Source of the DNA: Chrysomallon squamiferum
Taxonomy: Eukaryota; Mollusca; Gastropoda; Neomphalida; Peltospiridae
Reading direction: 5' to 3'
Assembly (NCBI GenBank): GCA_012295275.1
Contig: CM022677.1
Span: forward strand, 5,681,990-5,745,989
Length of the DNA stretch: 64,000 bases
How positions within the stretch are numbered: the first letter of the stretch is position 1; each line of letters opens with the position of its first letter. A program made the translations under genes and the position numbers. Under the pieces are notes generated by a model. It did not search any database and was not told the DNA's origin. It saw nothing but the letters and a program-made list of their open reading frames with translations. Below are positions 41,645 to 54,839 of this stretch, piece after piece.

Positions 41645-41860
41645 GTTTCTTATTATTATTCATTTATTTTATTACAAGTTTGAATAATTTTTTTTTTTTT
41701 TTTTTTTTTTTTAATTATTATTGCTGTTATTTAATTTAAATCCGATAATATATTAACAAAATTGAAAGGTTTACTTACATATTATCCTCAGTGACTGCAT
41801 AATATTTCTGTAAAGGGTAAAACAGATTAAAAGTAAATTTATTTTAATAATATTAAATAA

Positions 41861-41956
<96 letters not shown>

Positions 41957-42585
41957 AGAAGCCACATAAAATAATTGAAAATTAACATATTTTGTTAAAA
42001 TAAAGTTCAGTTCACTGTAATCTTAAGGTTCACAATGTTGTATGTCACAGTGTGTGTTAGTAAATAAATCTGATTGTAATGTTAAAAAACGTGTTGTTAC
42101 TTCTTTCTTTCAATCTTCTTGTGTCAAAACTAATTATAACTGTTCCACTATATGCTGAACATTGTCACTATTAGTGTATGAATTTACTTACTGTTTATTA
42201 TGACAAACATTTTCATTACTTACTCATCAAGTAACTTAGAGCGTGCTTATGCTCAAAATATTGTCGCTACTAGTTTATCTACTTAGTGTTTACACTAGAA
42301 ACATTCTCACTGCTTACTTAGCGCGTGGAACCAGAAACATTGTCCATACAAATTCATAAACTTAGTGAATGAAACAATGTCACTAGTAGTTTATCAGTTG
42401 ATTTACAGTGAAGTACAGAAATATTGTTTTTACTACTTCCATAGTCTATGCTACTAGAAACCTTGTTATCATCTTGTTAGTGTGTTTCGTACAACTGACA
42501 TCAAATAACTCACATTAAAATACTATTAATATTTTTCTTGCTATAAAATATCACGTGACATGTTTGCAGACGTAGAAGCTGACCG
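41460..42585. other. Poly-T, AAAT and (GA)n tracts, then unique AT-rich DNA
   Basis: Arm homology ends near 41450. Poly-T runs lie at 41618-41644 and 41689-41712, and (GA)n at 41867-41952. 42080-42560 repeats phrases like AACATTGTCACTA or AACATTCTCACTGCTTACT at about 55-70-bp intervals, perhaps a very old tandem repeat. No gene. Confidence 0.55.
41867..41952. repeat. (GA)n microsatellite, 86 bp
   Basis: Perfect GA dinucleotide run. Confidence 0.97.
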
Positions 42586-42589
42586 GACG

Positions 42590-44228
42590 CTGCCCAGGCA
42601 TTGTTAAAACAACTTTACTTCTAATTTGCAGTTAAAACAACTTTAAAACAACTTTACTTCTAATCTTGTATCGAGCGCCACGCTGCCCAGTGCATTGTTA
42701 AAACAACTTTACTTCTAATCTTGTATCGAGCGCCACGCTGCCCAGGCATTGTTAAAACAACTTTACTTCTCATCTTGTATCGGCTGCCCAGGCATTGTTA
42801 AAACAACTTTACTTCTGATCTTGTATCGAGCGCCACGCTGCCCAGTGCATTGTTAAAACAACTTTACTTCTAGATCTTGTATCGAGCGCCACGCTGCCCA
42901 GGCATTGTTAAAACAACTTTACTTCTGATCTTGTATCGAGCGCCACGCTGCCCAGGCACTGTTAAAACAACTTTACTTCTGATCTTGTATCGAGCGCCAC
43001 GCTGCCCAGTGCATTGTTAAAACAACTTTACTTCTGATCTTGTTATGCCCAGGCACTGTTAAAACAACTTTACTTCTGATCTTGTATCGAGCGCCACGCT
43101 GCCCAGGCACTGTTAAAACAACTTTACTTCTGATCTTGTATCGAGCGCCACGCTGCCCAGGCACTGTTAAAACAACTTTACTTCTGATCTTGTATCGAGC
43201 GCCACGCTGCCCAGGCACTGTTAAAACAACTTTACTTCTGATCTTGTATCGAGCGCCACGCTGCCCAGGCACTGTTAAAACAACTTTACTTCTGATCTTG
43301 TATCGAGCGCCACGCTGCCCAGGCACTGTTAAAACAACTTTACTTCTGATCTTGTATCGAGCGCCACGCTGCCCAGGCACTGTTAAAACAACTTTACTTC
43401 TGATCTTGTATCGAGCGCCACGCTGCCCAGGCACTGTTAAAACAACTTTACTTCTGATCTTGTATCGAGCGCCACGCTGCCCAGGCACTGTTAAAACAAC
43501 TTTACTTCTGATCTTGTATCGAGCGCCACGCTGCCCAGGCACTGTTAAAACAACTTTACTTCTGATCTTGTATCGAGCGCCCACGCTGCCCAGGCACTGT
43601 TAAAACAACTTTACTTCTGATCTTGTATCGAGCGCCACGCTGCCCAGGCATTGTTAAAACAACTTTACTTCTGATCTTGTATCGAGCGCCACGCTGCCCA
43701 GGCACTGTTAAAACAACTTTACTTCTGATCTTGTATCGAGCGCCACGCTGCCCAGGCACTGTTAAAACAACTTTACTTCTGATCTTGTATCGAGCGCCAC
43801 GCTGCCCAGGCATTGTTAAAACAACTTTACTTCTGATCTTGTATCGAGCGCCACGCTTGTTAAAACAACTTTACTTCTAATCTTGTATCGAGCGCCACGC
43901 TGCCCAGGCACTGTTAAAACAACTTTACTTCTGATCTTGTATCGAGCGCCACGCTGCCCAGGCATTGTTAAAACAACTTTACTTCTAATCTTATAGCGCC
44001 ACGCTGAGTTAAAACAACTTTACTTCTGATCTTGTAACCACGCTGCCCAGGCATTGTTAAAACAACTTTACTTCTGATCTTGTATCGAGCGCCACGCTGC
44101 CCAGGCACTGTTAAAACAACTTTACTTCTAATCTTGTATCGAGCGCCACGCTGCCCAGGCACTGTTAAAACAACTTTACTTCTGATCGAATGCCCAGTGC
44201 AACTTTATTTTAATCTTGTATCGAGCGC
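42590..44228. repeat. 54-bp minisatellite, about 30 units
   Basis: Unit order: TGTTAAAACAACTTTACTTC, then TGATCTTGTATCGAGCGCCA, then CGCTGCCCAGGCAC. It is nearly perfect in the middle (43040-43560), with more variation (TT for CT, CAGTGCATT for CAGGCACT, deletions) at both ends. The unit is far richer in GC and CpG than its surroundings. Because 54 is a multiple of three, it yields open frames of about 190-200 codons on both strands; these encode only the repeated motif and are not evidence of protein. The array ends in a full CRE palindrome at 44232. Confidence 0.97.
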
Positions 44229-44460
44229 CGATGACGTCACGATTTCACGTTTTTCAAGTCGGTGACTCTAACCGAATCAACTGACGTCCAGAGGAACCGA
44301 CGTGGCTATCTCTGTGTGTGCGAAGTACATTTCCACCAACTTGCTTAGCAACATGTATGTAGGGAAGGCTGGGGACATACACATCTTAACACTAGTTATA
44401 TACTTTCCGAGTTAGTATCTTGAAATATAATCTTTTTTAATCTTTATCCTAATACTCGTT
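44229..44460. promoter_or_regulatory. CpG-richer flank with CRE palindrome after the 54-bp array
   Basis: TGACGTCA at 44232-44239 is followed by CACGATTTCACG, CTGACGTCC at about 44280 and GAACCGACGTGG. Elevated CpG. It could be a promoter, but no transcript start or exon could be assigned. Confidence 0.35.
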
Positions 44461-44834
44461 ATAAAATTGTACAAGTTTTATATTCTTATTGAGGTAAGCA
44501 GATAACTAAATATCTAACACCAGGTCTAAACCTCCTCGTAATGAAAATGCGTAACATTAAAGCTAACCGCAAAGCTAAATATGACCCTAATGCTACCTTT
44601 AACCCTAATCCTAACCTCGCCATAAAGATACTTCTAAACATAACGACAAACTCATATTTTAAAAAGTGGTTAGGATTTGGGCCAGATATGATTATTTGCT
44701 AATATGAATTGAACTTTTGTTTAAAACATGAAAAATATTATAATAGAATTGAAAAAAAAAAAAAGGAATATACTTGTATTTGTGTCCTAAAAGGACACAA
44801 TGGGTATTTGGAAGTCTCTCTCTCTAGACGTGTG

Positions 44835-44866
<32 letters not shown>

Positions 44867-45655
44867 TGCGTGCGTGTGTGTGTGTGTGTGTGTGGACTCT
44901 GTCCAAAGCGGAGTCATTTCGGACCAACTGTAGATGTCATTTTAGACAGAGTGCCGGCTTAGAGAATGAAAATTGGGATACATTTTACTTCTAATGTTTT
45001 TGTTTATCGTCTACCTGAGACGACTTTTTTTCTTTTTTTTATTACGTTTTTTTTTTTCTCTTGCTTCCCTCAAAAACAAACTTCTCTGTTATGGCCTCCA
45101 TGTTTAAAATGGGTTGCAAAAGTCTGCTTTCGGTAGCAGCAACGAAAGATTTAATTTGTTTTATCATTTTAAGAATATCAGTGTAAAAAAGTTCGATCAC
45201 TGGGTTACTGTGTGTGTCGTCAGTCCATTCAGATTTTTTGATTTGTCGGTCGTCACTCTTTGCCAAAATATCAGTTTCGTACAACTGTTGGTAATGGTCA
45301 CTAAGTTTTATAATATCAAATATTTCCTGTCTTCATATTTTAAATTTCAAGCGAGAGATCGACATCGACTTAGTATTAACCCGCTGCAAAGTTTAGTCGC
45401 CTTCTTTTTTTTTTTTTATTTATTTATTTATATTTTTATTTATTATTTCAAACAGATCACTTGAAAGTTGAATCTATCGATACATTTTGCCTCCACTTTT
45501 GTCCAACCATCTCTAGAACACATTCTTCGGATTTCCGTTATTTCTGTCAAATGCATTAAAATCATTTTTTATCCCAGTCTTTATATTTTGAAATTTGCCC
45601 TCGGAGCCGCTGATAAATGTGCTGTTTGTCGCCGCACTGTGCACCTGCCCGCAAG
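44460..45655. other. Mixed sequence, no supported gene
   Basis: 44575-44625 has degenerate CTAACCCTAA-like phrases. 45040-45300 is less AT-rich, and the minus strand holds an 80-codon frame containing MEAITEKFVFEGSK, then RKKK. The plus strand is open over the same span, so neither is supported. 45595-45660 is CpG-rich. Confidence 0.4.
44820..44895. repeat. (GT)n(GCGT)n(GT)n microsatellite
   Basis: GT repeats with an internal run of GCGT units (about 44848-44874). Confidence 0.95.
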
Positions 45656-45657
45656 GC

Positions 45658-45912
45658 GTGAATCAGTTGAAAATTGATTTTTTTACCTCCAGTTCAGCTC
45701 AGACACACTTTTGTTCAGGAGAACATGCAGTGTATACCACAATAACGAGTAACATTTCCCTTTTCCAATGTGCACTGTTTTTTTTCAGTGAATCATTTGA
45801 AAATTGATTTTTTTACCTCCAGTTCAGCTCAGACACACTTTTGTTCAGGAGAACATGCAGTGTATACCACAATAACGAGTAACATTTCCCTTTTCCAATG
45901 TGCACTGTTTTT
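45658..45912. repeat. 130-bp direct tandem duplication
   Basis: 45658-45787 is repeated at 45788-45912 with only a handful of differences, e.g. AATCAGTTG versus AATCATTTG, and poly-T length at the end. Confidence 0.95.
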
Positions 45913-46950
45913 TTTTTTTTTTCGGATTAAAGTGTGTGATTTTTAATGATTAGAAATGAACTTTGACATCGATCAGTGTTCTCACTAAACAAGTGGATGG
46001 GAATGTGTTCTGAAGGAAAGTACAAGAGATCACACTGAAAACAATAGGTAAAGGTATTGATATTTTATTTTTTATTTTATTTTTTTTTTTTTTTTTCGTT
46101 GACCTCGTCTTATTTAAAAGAAAATAATAATAATTTTTGTTCGAGGAAATTGATACTACCGATTTCAAGGGAAGTAATTTGTGTTAATGATTTTAATCAG
46201 TCTGAGTTTGCCTTTAACATTAGTTTGTTTTTTGGTTACATTTCAGTTCATTCTACAAAGTAACTACATACTTGTTCATCAAATAGTAGTAGTAGTAGTA
46301 GTAGTAGTAGTAACGATAATAAAGCTGAAGGAAATAATGAGCTCTGAGTTCAGATCTGTGCAAGGAATAAATAAATAATAAATTTCAAAAAATAAACAGT
46401 ATGTTTTTACTAAATCCTTCAATCATCATTATTTTTATTTGTTTTTTTATTATTTATTTTATTTATTTGTTTATTTATTTATTTTTTAAAAACTTTTTTA
46501 CTGAAAAAAATGGAGAACATCGTCAACAATAATTTTTGTTCGAATAAAGAGAGGAACATAATTTGTTGAGGTTTTCTTTTTGTACAATTATCTAAAATAG
46601 ACAGTTACTGCTCCAAGATTAAATTTTATTTGCCAGTATCTACATCCGCACGGACGCTGATATGTTACTATGTTCTAATCGGAAGTTTTCACCTGTTAAC
46701 CACGATTTCCGGTCCAGGTCGTAACCCGGTTTATATTTTACATGGTTGAACAGATCCGCCTAATTTAAAACCCCGGCATGTTGTTAAGTTATGTATCAGA
46801 AAATAAAATGCTTTAAACAAACTGGTTATATGCATTCTTTTTTATCCGGATAAATATATAATGGTTTGAATTCTTTACATTCTTCTTCTCCTCCTTTATG
46901 TGCGATAACTTTCCTTTGTGTTTTATTACGGGGAATTAGCATAATCCAAA

Positions 46951-46981
46951 ATGGCGCCGGCTGCGATAAACAAACTGCATG
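46951..46981 (+). CDS. Candidate 31-nt first exon, copy 1 (MAPAAINKLH)
   Basis: ATG sits inside AAAATGGCGCC, reads ten codons MAPAAINKLH, and is followed one base later by GTACAA. This donor is weaker than in the other two copies. The upstream context AATCCAAAATGGCGCCGG is shared with 47384 and 58932. The downstream exon was not identified. Confidence 0.4.
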
Positions 46982-47270
46982 GTACAATTCCTGTTTATTA
47001 ACTGAAATTCTCGAAAGGTTTAGGAAATTAAATTAAAAAAATAATTCCGCTATAGAAACCTTCCATCCTATACCTCTGATTATCAATCTACGATCAGTCT
47101 CTGAAAATATGGTCTATATATGACTTATGATTCAGCAGGCAATATTATATTTATAATAAGTCATATTTCTTTTCAGAAAATTAATTATAAGTCTGAGTGC
47201 GTCCGCTTTTATGTAGTCACGTAGAAAATTGTTTACTGTATCTACTGCTGTTTTGAAATAAATAGTGGCA

Positions 47271-47271
<1 letters not shown>

Positions 47272-47334
<63 letters not shown>
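47272..47334. repeat. (TTA)n microsatellite
   Basis: About 63 bp of perfect TTA; the duplicate lies at 58828-58882. Confidence 0.96.
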
Positions 47335-47335
<1 letters not shown>

Positions 47336-47383
47336 GTGTCATGTTTTCCTTGATTTGGTTAGCGGGGTTTAGGATAATCCAAA

Positions 47384-47414
47384 ATGGCGCCGGCCATGAC
47401 AAACCAGTTGCATA
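47384..47414 (+). CDS. Candidate 31-nt first exon, copy 2 (MAPAMTNQLH)
   Basis: Same length and phase as copy 1, with a consensus donor GTAAGT immediately after. An open frame continues through the donor into a TTA/TTG repeat, but that extension is simple sequence. The AAAATGGCGCC context resembles YY1-type sites that overlap start codons in TATA-less promoters. Function unknown. Confidence 0.45.
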
Positions 47415-48161
47415 GTAAGTGTTTCCGATATAGTTTCTGTTTATTAACAGTTGTTGTTATTGTTACTATTATTATTATTATTATTATCTTGTTGTTGCTG
47501 CTGTTGATGTTGGTGTTCTTGCTGGGGTTTTTTATTTTTATTTGTTTGTATTTTTGGGGGAGTTTTGGGTGCGGTTTATTGTTTTTAATAGCTCTGCAGA
47601 TACTTTGACAGATTGCATGTTTACTCTGTTTAACAGCTCTACAGGTATTTAGGTCGCACGTAAATCGACTTCACGATTGACTTGTTAACAAGAAGAATTT
47701 GTAGTTACATTCATTGTTAGATACTTGAAAAATGTCGTAACACAGGTATTGATTTCACTGCCGTTTTGTGTTATCTGTCAAACAGTAGGTCAGGTTTCAA
47801 ACTTTAATGTTAAAGTACAGTCCACTTTTATTATTATTATTACATTTTTTACTGTGTATAAATATTCTGCTAGTTGTTAACTGTTTACTGATTAATTTTC
47901 TGTCTGTTATTTTCTTTTTTTACGTTGTTGTTTTAGTGGACTATTTCATTTTCTAAAATAGAGTTTTCGCAAACGTGTGCACAAACGCACATACATGTAC
48001 AATCGTAAACATAAGTATACACATGTATAAGAACTGCAGACAATATACACGTAGAAAACAGACGTTTAGTTCGGCATCCAATAACACACATTACCCACAG
48101 ACACATGCATAACACACACACACACACACTCACCCACAGAGACATGCGTAACACACAGACA

Positions 48162-48163
48162 CA

Positions 48164-48207
<44 letters not shown>
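48162..48207. repeat. (CA)n microsatellite
   Basis: CA run with interrupted CA-rich flank from 48100; the duplicate at 59930-60061 is longer. Confidence 0.95.
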
Positions 48208-48210
<3 letters not shown>

Positions 48211-48394
48211 GGTAGCTCTATTGACAGCCAGTTAGAATGAAATGAAAAAGAGAAAAATAACAATATAAAAACAATGAAGGTCAAGGTCCAGAAAGATGTT
48301 AGGCCTCCATGGATGCTCTTCAGTTTATTTTATCAAGACAACAAGAATGAAACCCGAAATTAGGTATTTGCAGTTGATTTAAAGTTATTTATAG

Positions 48395-49510
<1,116 letters not shown>

Positions 49511-49519
49511 GTGTTAAAT

Positions 49520-50387
49520 GTTAGATAATTGTAAGAAAAGGAGAAAGAAGAAGATAAAAAAATATAAAGAAATGAATGTTAATACGAATGGTTTTAAAAT
49601 AGAATTTTTGATTTCTGACTTTATTACTTACTCAGTTCTTAAACTTAAGTAAATTTAATTTATTAATTCGATATTCTCGGCAACTTTGTAAAGCACGATA
49701 TTATTGTTTAGTACACGTAGCTGGTAACTTCCATCCCGCTACCCCCATATTCTTTCCGTCTCTTTCTTACCCTGCATGCAAGCAAGTTTTAACAAATTTT
49801 GTAAACTGTCGGAGCGATCTAGCCGTACTGAAATAAATGGTTGACCTGAACCGTGACTTCAAAGGTAACAACAAACTGTGTGGGTCCTAAAAGTTCTTTA
49901 TTGAAACTTGAAGGGAATCATCTGACGTCAGCTAGAAGAGAAATCACGCAATGTCGCCTGTGCACGTGCTGTCACATGAGTAACAGTATTGAAAGATCAC
50001 CGATTGAGTTAAACACAGCTGTCCAGTCTTTTTGTCAGTCGTCAGTGTTAATAGTCTGAGGTCGTATTATTATGTACAGAATGTAAAACGTTTATTAAAA
50101 CCAATAAAAACAACTATCATGGTTACAGGACGAACTGAACTTAGACGTACATCGTCAAAACGAGTAGAGATTTGAGTATTAGTCCTGTAACTGTTATTCA
50201 TCCTATATGTAGAAATCTAAAAATAAAATAAAATAAAATAAAATAAAATAAAATAATTGAATAAATAAATAAACAAATAAACAAATATACAACAATAATT
50301 AAAATACAGAAATATCTCAGTGCGAGGAATTCCCTATTTTTATTTATTTATTTTTTTTTTTTTATTTATTTATTTATTTATTTATTT

Positions 50388-50438
<51 letters not shown>

Positions 50439-50653
50439 TTTTTTTATTTATTTATTTATTTTTTTATTTATTATCGAATTTTATTGTTGTTATTATTTGG
50501 GGTATTCATTTATTTTTCTATTGCATGTATTACTGATAACTACATATATTTATATGTAGGTGTTTTATATATATTTTGATCGATCTGCATATTTGGGGTC
50601 ATCTTTGACCAATGTATTAAAAATAAAAAAGTAAATTAATAAAAAACTAAAAC

Positions 50654-50718
<65 letters not shown>

Positions 50719-50720
50719 TA
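49520..50720. repeat. Module M, copy 2
   Basis: Repeats 48395-49510 in the same order: ATACGAATGGTTTTAAAATA, CTTTCTTACCCTGCATGCAA, TGACGTCA at 49923, poly-ATTT at 50340-50470, TCGAATTTTATTGTTGTTAT, and a closing (AAT)n at 50655-50717. Confidence 0.88.
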
Positions 50721-51234
50721 TATGCATGCATGTGTGTGTGTGTGTATGTATGAATTAATGTATGTAACTTTTCACCTGCATTTAGCTTCAAGAAACTCAT
50801 TATTTTATTTCACTCACACTATTATTATTATCATTGTTATTTTTCTTAACATCATAATCACTGCACTTATTGTTGTTGTAGTTCTTCTTTTTCTTCTTAT
50901 TAGTAGTACTTCTATTATGTGTTTTTATTATTTTTTTATTATTATTTTTTTATACTGTGAGTAGTTTATATATAGATACATAGATCGCCCTTTCATCGTG
51001 TTCACGGTTGAGTTGTAAAAAATGAGAATTTGAAACCTGTGTATTTATGCTCATTGTTAGAGATAGAAAAATGTCAAACTACACTTCATTATTGTGGTTT
51101 TTCTTTTTATTATTATTATTATATTTGTACTGTACGTAGCACATGTATAGATCGCACGTTAACCATGTTCACGGTTGAGCTGTTAACAAGAATTTGGACC
51201 CTTTGTAGTTACACTCACTAATTAATCAGGAGAT

Positions 51235-52030
51235 ACATTGATATAATGCTTACGTTTGACTAAATTATCATTACAAAATATAGAGTAACAAAATTTATAA
51301 AGCATTTCAGTGTGAATACATTTTTTCTACATTTATATAATTAATAGTTTCAAAACTCTACAGTAATGGACAGTTTCCAGTACGAAGCACTGAAACAGTT
51401 TAAATCTAAAATAAGGATATTTTTTAGTTAATGTGTGTGTCTGTGTAATCTGCTTAATATTTATAAACTTATAAATAAGAATGTAAATTCAAGTTTAAAT
51501 TATGAATATGTTTATTTAATAATGTTTACATTTATCTATTTAATAACTGTAAATATTAAATAATGAGTATATTTAGGTTTAAAGTAGAAATATATTCAGT
51601 TAATATTTATAATTATCTATTAATATTTATCAAAATAGTGAATAATTATTAAAGCAAATTCAAAATTATAAATACTTTTAGTTAATAATGTTTACATTTA
51701 TCTGTTTCACACTGACCTGTCTGTGTGAAGTTAAACTGATTTAATCTGTGATCACATTTTAAAACTACCTTTATTTTATTTGTAAATAATTTGCATCAAA
51801 TTACTTGTTAGTGACAAATTATTTTTCTATTGACTAAAGCACTGATCTGTAAATTACGTGTTGTATAATGATTTTCTATTTTTTGTCTATCTTGATGATT
51901 GCTTCCTTGGAGAAATTATTTTATGCATATTATTTTGTTACTGAACTTTAATTTTTTATTTATTTTTCATTTTATTTTATTCAGTTAGTAATGATTTATT
52001 ATTGTTGTTCTTCTTATCATTATCATTATT

Positions 52031-52065
<35 letters not shown>

Positions 52066-52377
52066 TATTATTATTATTATTGAGTATTGGTGAATCAAAA
52101 CAGTTTTATTTGTTATCTAATTTAGTTGTCTGTTTCACAATTACACAACATTTTTTTTTTTAAAGTTTTGTGTAATGTGTTAACCTTGCTGGTTATGTCA
52201 CTTTTACATAAACAATGAATGAAATGTGTTATTTTATGTATATTATTTAATACACTGATATAAATATTTTTTTAAATATATATTTTTTGTAATACTTGGC
52301 TATTACATACAATTAATTTTCCATACATTTATTTTATCATACACTGAATAAGAAAAGAAAGAATAATTTCATTAATA

Positions 52378-52448
<71 letters not shown>

Positions 52449-53318
52449 GATGATGATGATGATGATGATTATTATTATTATTAATTGGGAATCTGGATTT
52501 CTTGTTGTTGTTTTTTAACTTACAGTTTATGTATTTAATAATTAAAATATATTGAATGAATTTATATAGCAAACACATGTGCATATTTTTATCTACATTG
52601 ATTTTTGTTTGTCTTTTAATTAGCTTGGTAAAATGATTTCATCAGCTTTGTGTATCAACTAACTTTAGATCAAACTTCAACTTACTGTTTTATAATAACT
52701 GAGCCTTTAATTAGTGGATTGTCTCCCATTTGTTACACAACTCCACTAATATTAGTGTAGTAGTCAGCAGTGACCAAGTGTTATTTCATTCATTTATTTA
52801 ATACAGTGATAATAAAGAATTAAAATCAATCAATCAATAAATCATTAAATAAGTGAATTACTGAATACAACAACAACAACAATAATAATAATAATACTGA
52901 TGATGATAGCAAGAAAGAAAGAAGAAAAACAGTCAAATTGTTTATATACTTTATGAATTTTATGTGCCGCAGTAAGTTTTTGTCACACGGTGTTTTTGTT
53001 TTCACTTTCATAAACAAAATCAGATTAACAAAATACTTGGTCTAATTAGCTGTGCAAGTCACGTGTGGTTGTCTTTAGCTGTTGTTTTTGTTGGGATTAG
53101 CGGGAAATTAATTAACTTTCCAGTGTCATCGGTAATCAAACTGCTTTCAATTGCTTTGTTTAATTTTTTTTTTTTTTTTTTTTTGACTTTTGGTAAATTG
53201 TATCTGGGATCAGTTGTTTGATTATTTTCTAAGCTTTATTTGTAACAACTGGGAAGATGAGCCCATTATTATGTACTACATAGAGGACAGCTGATTACCA
53301 GTTCACTCAGCCATGGCC
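51235..53318. other. AT-rich DNA with trinucleotide repeats, no gene
   Basis: (ATC)n at 52032-52063, (TTA)n at 52378-52448 followed by (GAT)n, and poly-T at 53165-53184. 51440-51700 has loosely repeated AATATTTATAA-type phrases. No exon recognised. Confidence 0.55.
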
Positions 53319-53319
53319 T

Positions 53320-53600
53320 GTTTTGTTATAAGTCTGTGACAAATGGATGTGTAACAAATGGGACGATACCAAAGTGAGTAACCCATGATTGTGAAAGTTA
53401 TATTGCTAACTTTTAAAATAACAATTATTAGTATAGAATGTATTGTAATTCCACTGACAATTAACATAATACATATAGTTTGTAAATGGTTATGATTTTT
53501 GTTTTCTTTATTAAATTAAGTAAATTCCCTGTATTGTTAAAAAAAAAAAAAAAAAAACACACTGCAATGGAATAATGCATTGTACAAGTTCTTGTGACAT
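53320..53600 (+). repeat. Interspersed repeat, copy 2
   Basis: Reverse complement of 34490-34745, beginning GTCTGTGACAAATGGATGTG. It carries a 20-A tract at 53539-53558 where copy 1 has only TTTTTCTTG, so the poly-A is a length-variable internal run. Extends to about TGTACAAGTTCTTGTGACAT. Confidence 0.8.
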
Positions 53601-54744
53601 TCACTAGTGACATGGTGTTATACATCAGCGTGTCTCTTAACTCCTAATGGACTCCATGCAAGTAAATTGTGGAAATGTTCTCACAAAAGAAAGGCATAGT
53701 TTATTATCTTAATTTCATCATACAGGGTAATAAATAAAGTATTCATACCTATTGTGTTTTCCTGTCCATGATTCATTGACATCTTTCTGTTGTTTAGTAT
53801 GCTTCATGTACCTTATCTAGGGTCAGTATCATAATGTTTGGTATGTTTCAGGGTATATTCTGTTGTTTTGGGGTGGAGTATCATAAATGTAATGTTTGGT
53901 ATGTTTCAGTGAATATACTTTTGTTTTGAGTGGAAGTGGATTAATAATGTAGCATTTTGTCATCAGTACAAAGGATGCTATTTCGTGTAAAGCGTTTGTC
54001 ACAATAGGCAGACTTATTCGTCTGGCCTGTCAGACTCTGTGAAAGCGTTTTCTTCCAATTACAGCGTGACGAAGACAGGTGATCTCATCTTTGCTTAAAC
54101 GTAAAACCCAGTTACCTGTGAAACTGTAGTTCACTAGATACATTTCTTTGTATAGGTATAACCTTGAAATGATCTAGTTTCTATTCATGAAATATAGACA
54201 AAAAAAAAAAAAAAAAAAAAAATTAAACCACAAATAGTAATTAAATACATATTAATAATTATAATCAGTTTAAAACTGACATTAACTGCAAATGATATGC
54301 AAATAATACAGTTAGACCGTCCATAATAATCTTTCACAGGAACGTGTGCAACAACGAACTTTTCATGTAGTTTTTAAATTTTAAAGTTAAATTATTGGCC
54401 AAGATATTTTGAGTTTTGTATAACAAACTAACAGTTGTTGGCCTTGTCTCGGTTGTTTGACTCATTGATTCCGCGGTTTTTGCTGAGCTCAGCAAGAATG
54501 TAATAAATATATATATTACAGCTAACTGCTGAATAAGATAATAGAAGGAAAATCAATAACTTCTGCTTTTCTTTTTGTTATTAATCTTTCGTCTAACATG
54601 ATATTTCGATTGTTAGAGCACAAACCGTCGTCTGCTTGCTCTGAGCGCGTGCTGTTAGGAAGAACACCGAATATTTTAAATCATTAAATATTAGTCATGT
54701 ATAACAGCGATACAGAAACTGAATTAGCTTGGTACATCAAATAT

Positions 54745-54839
<95 letters not shown>

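Noticed and set aside
42973-43603. Overlapping open frames of about 200 codons on both strands in the 54-bp array
   Set aside because: The unit length is a multiple of three, so any stop-free frame in one unit stays open in all. Both strands are equally open, and variant units shift or break the frame.
44575-44625. Interstitial telomere-like CTAACCCTAA phrases
   Set aside because: Only a few irregular copies with no consistent hexamer. Chance in low-complexity sequence is enough.
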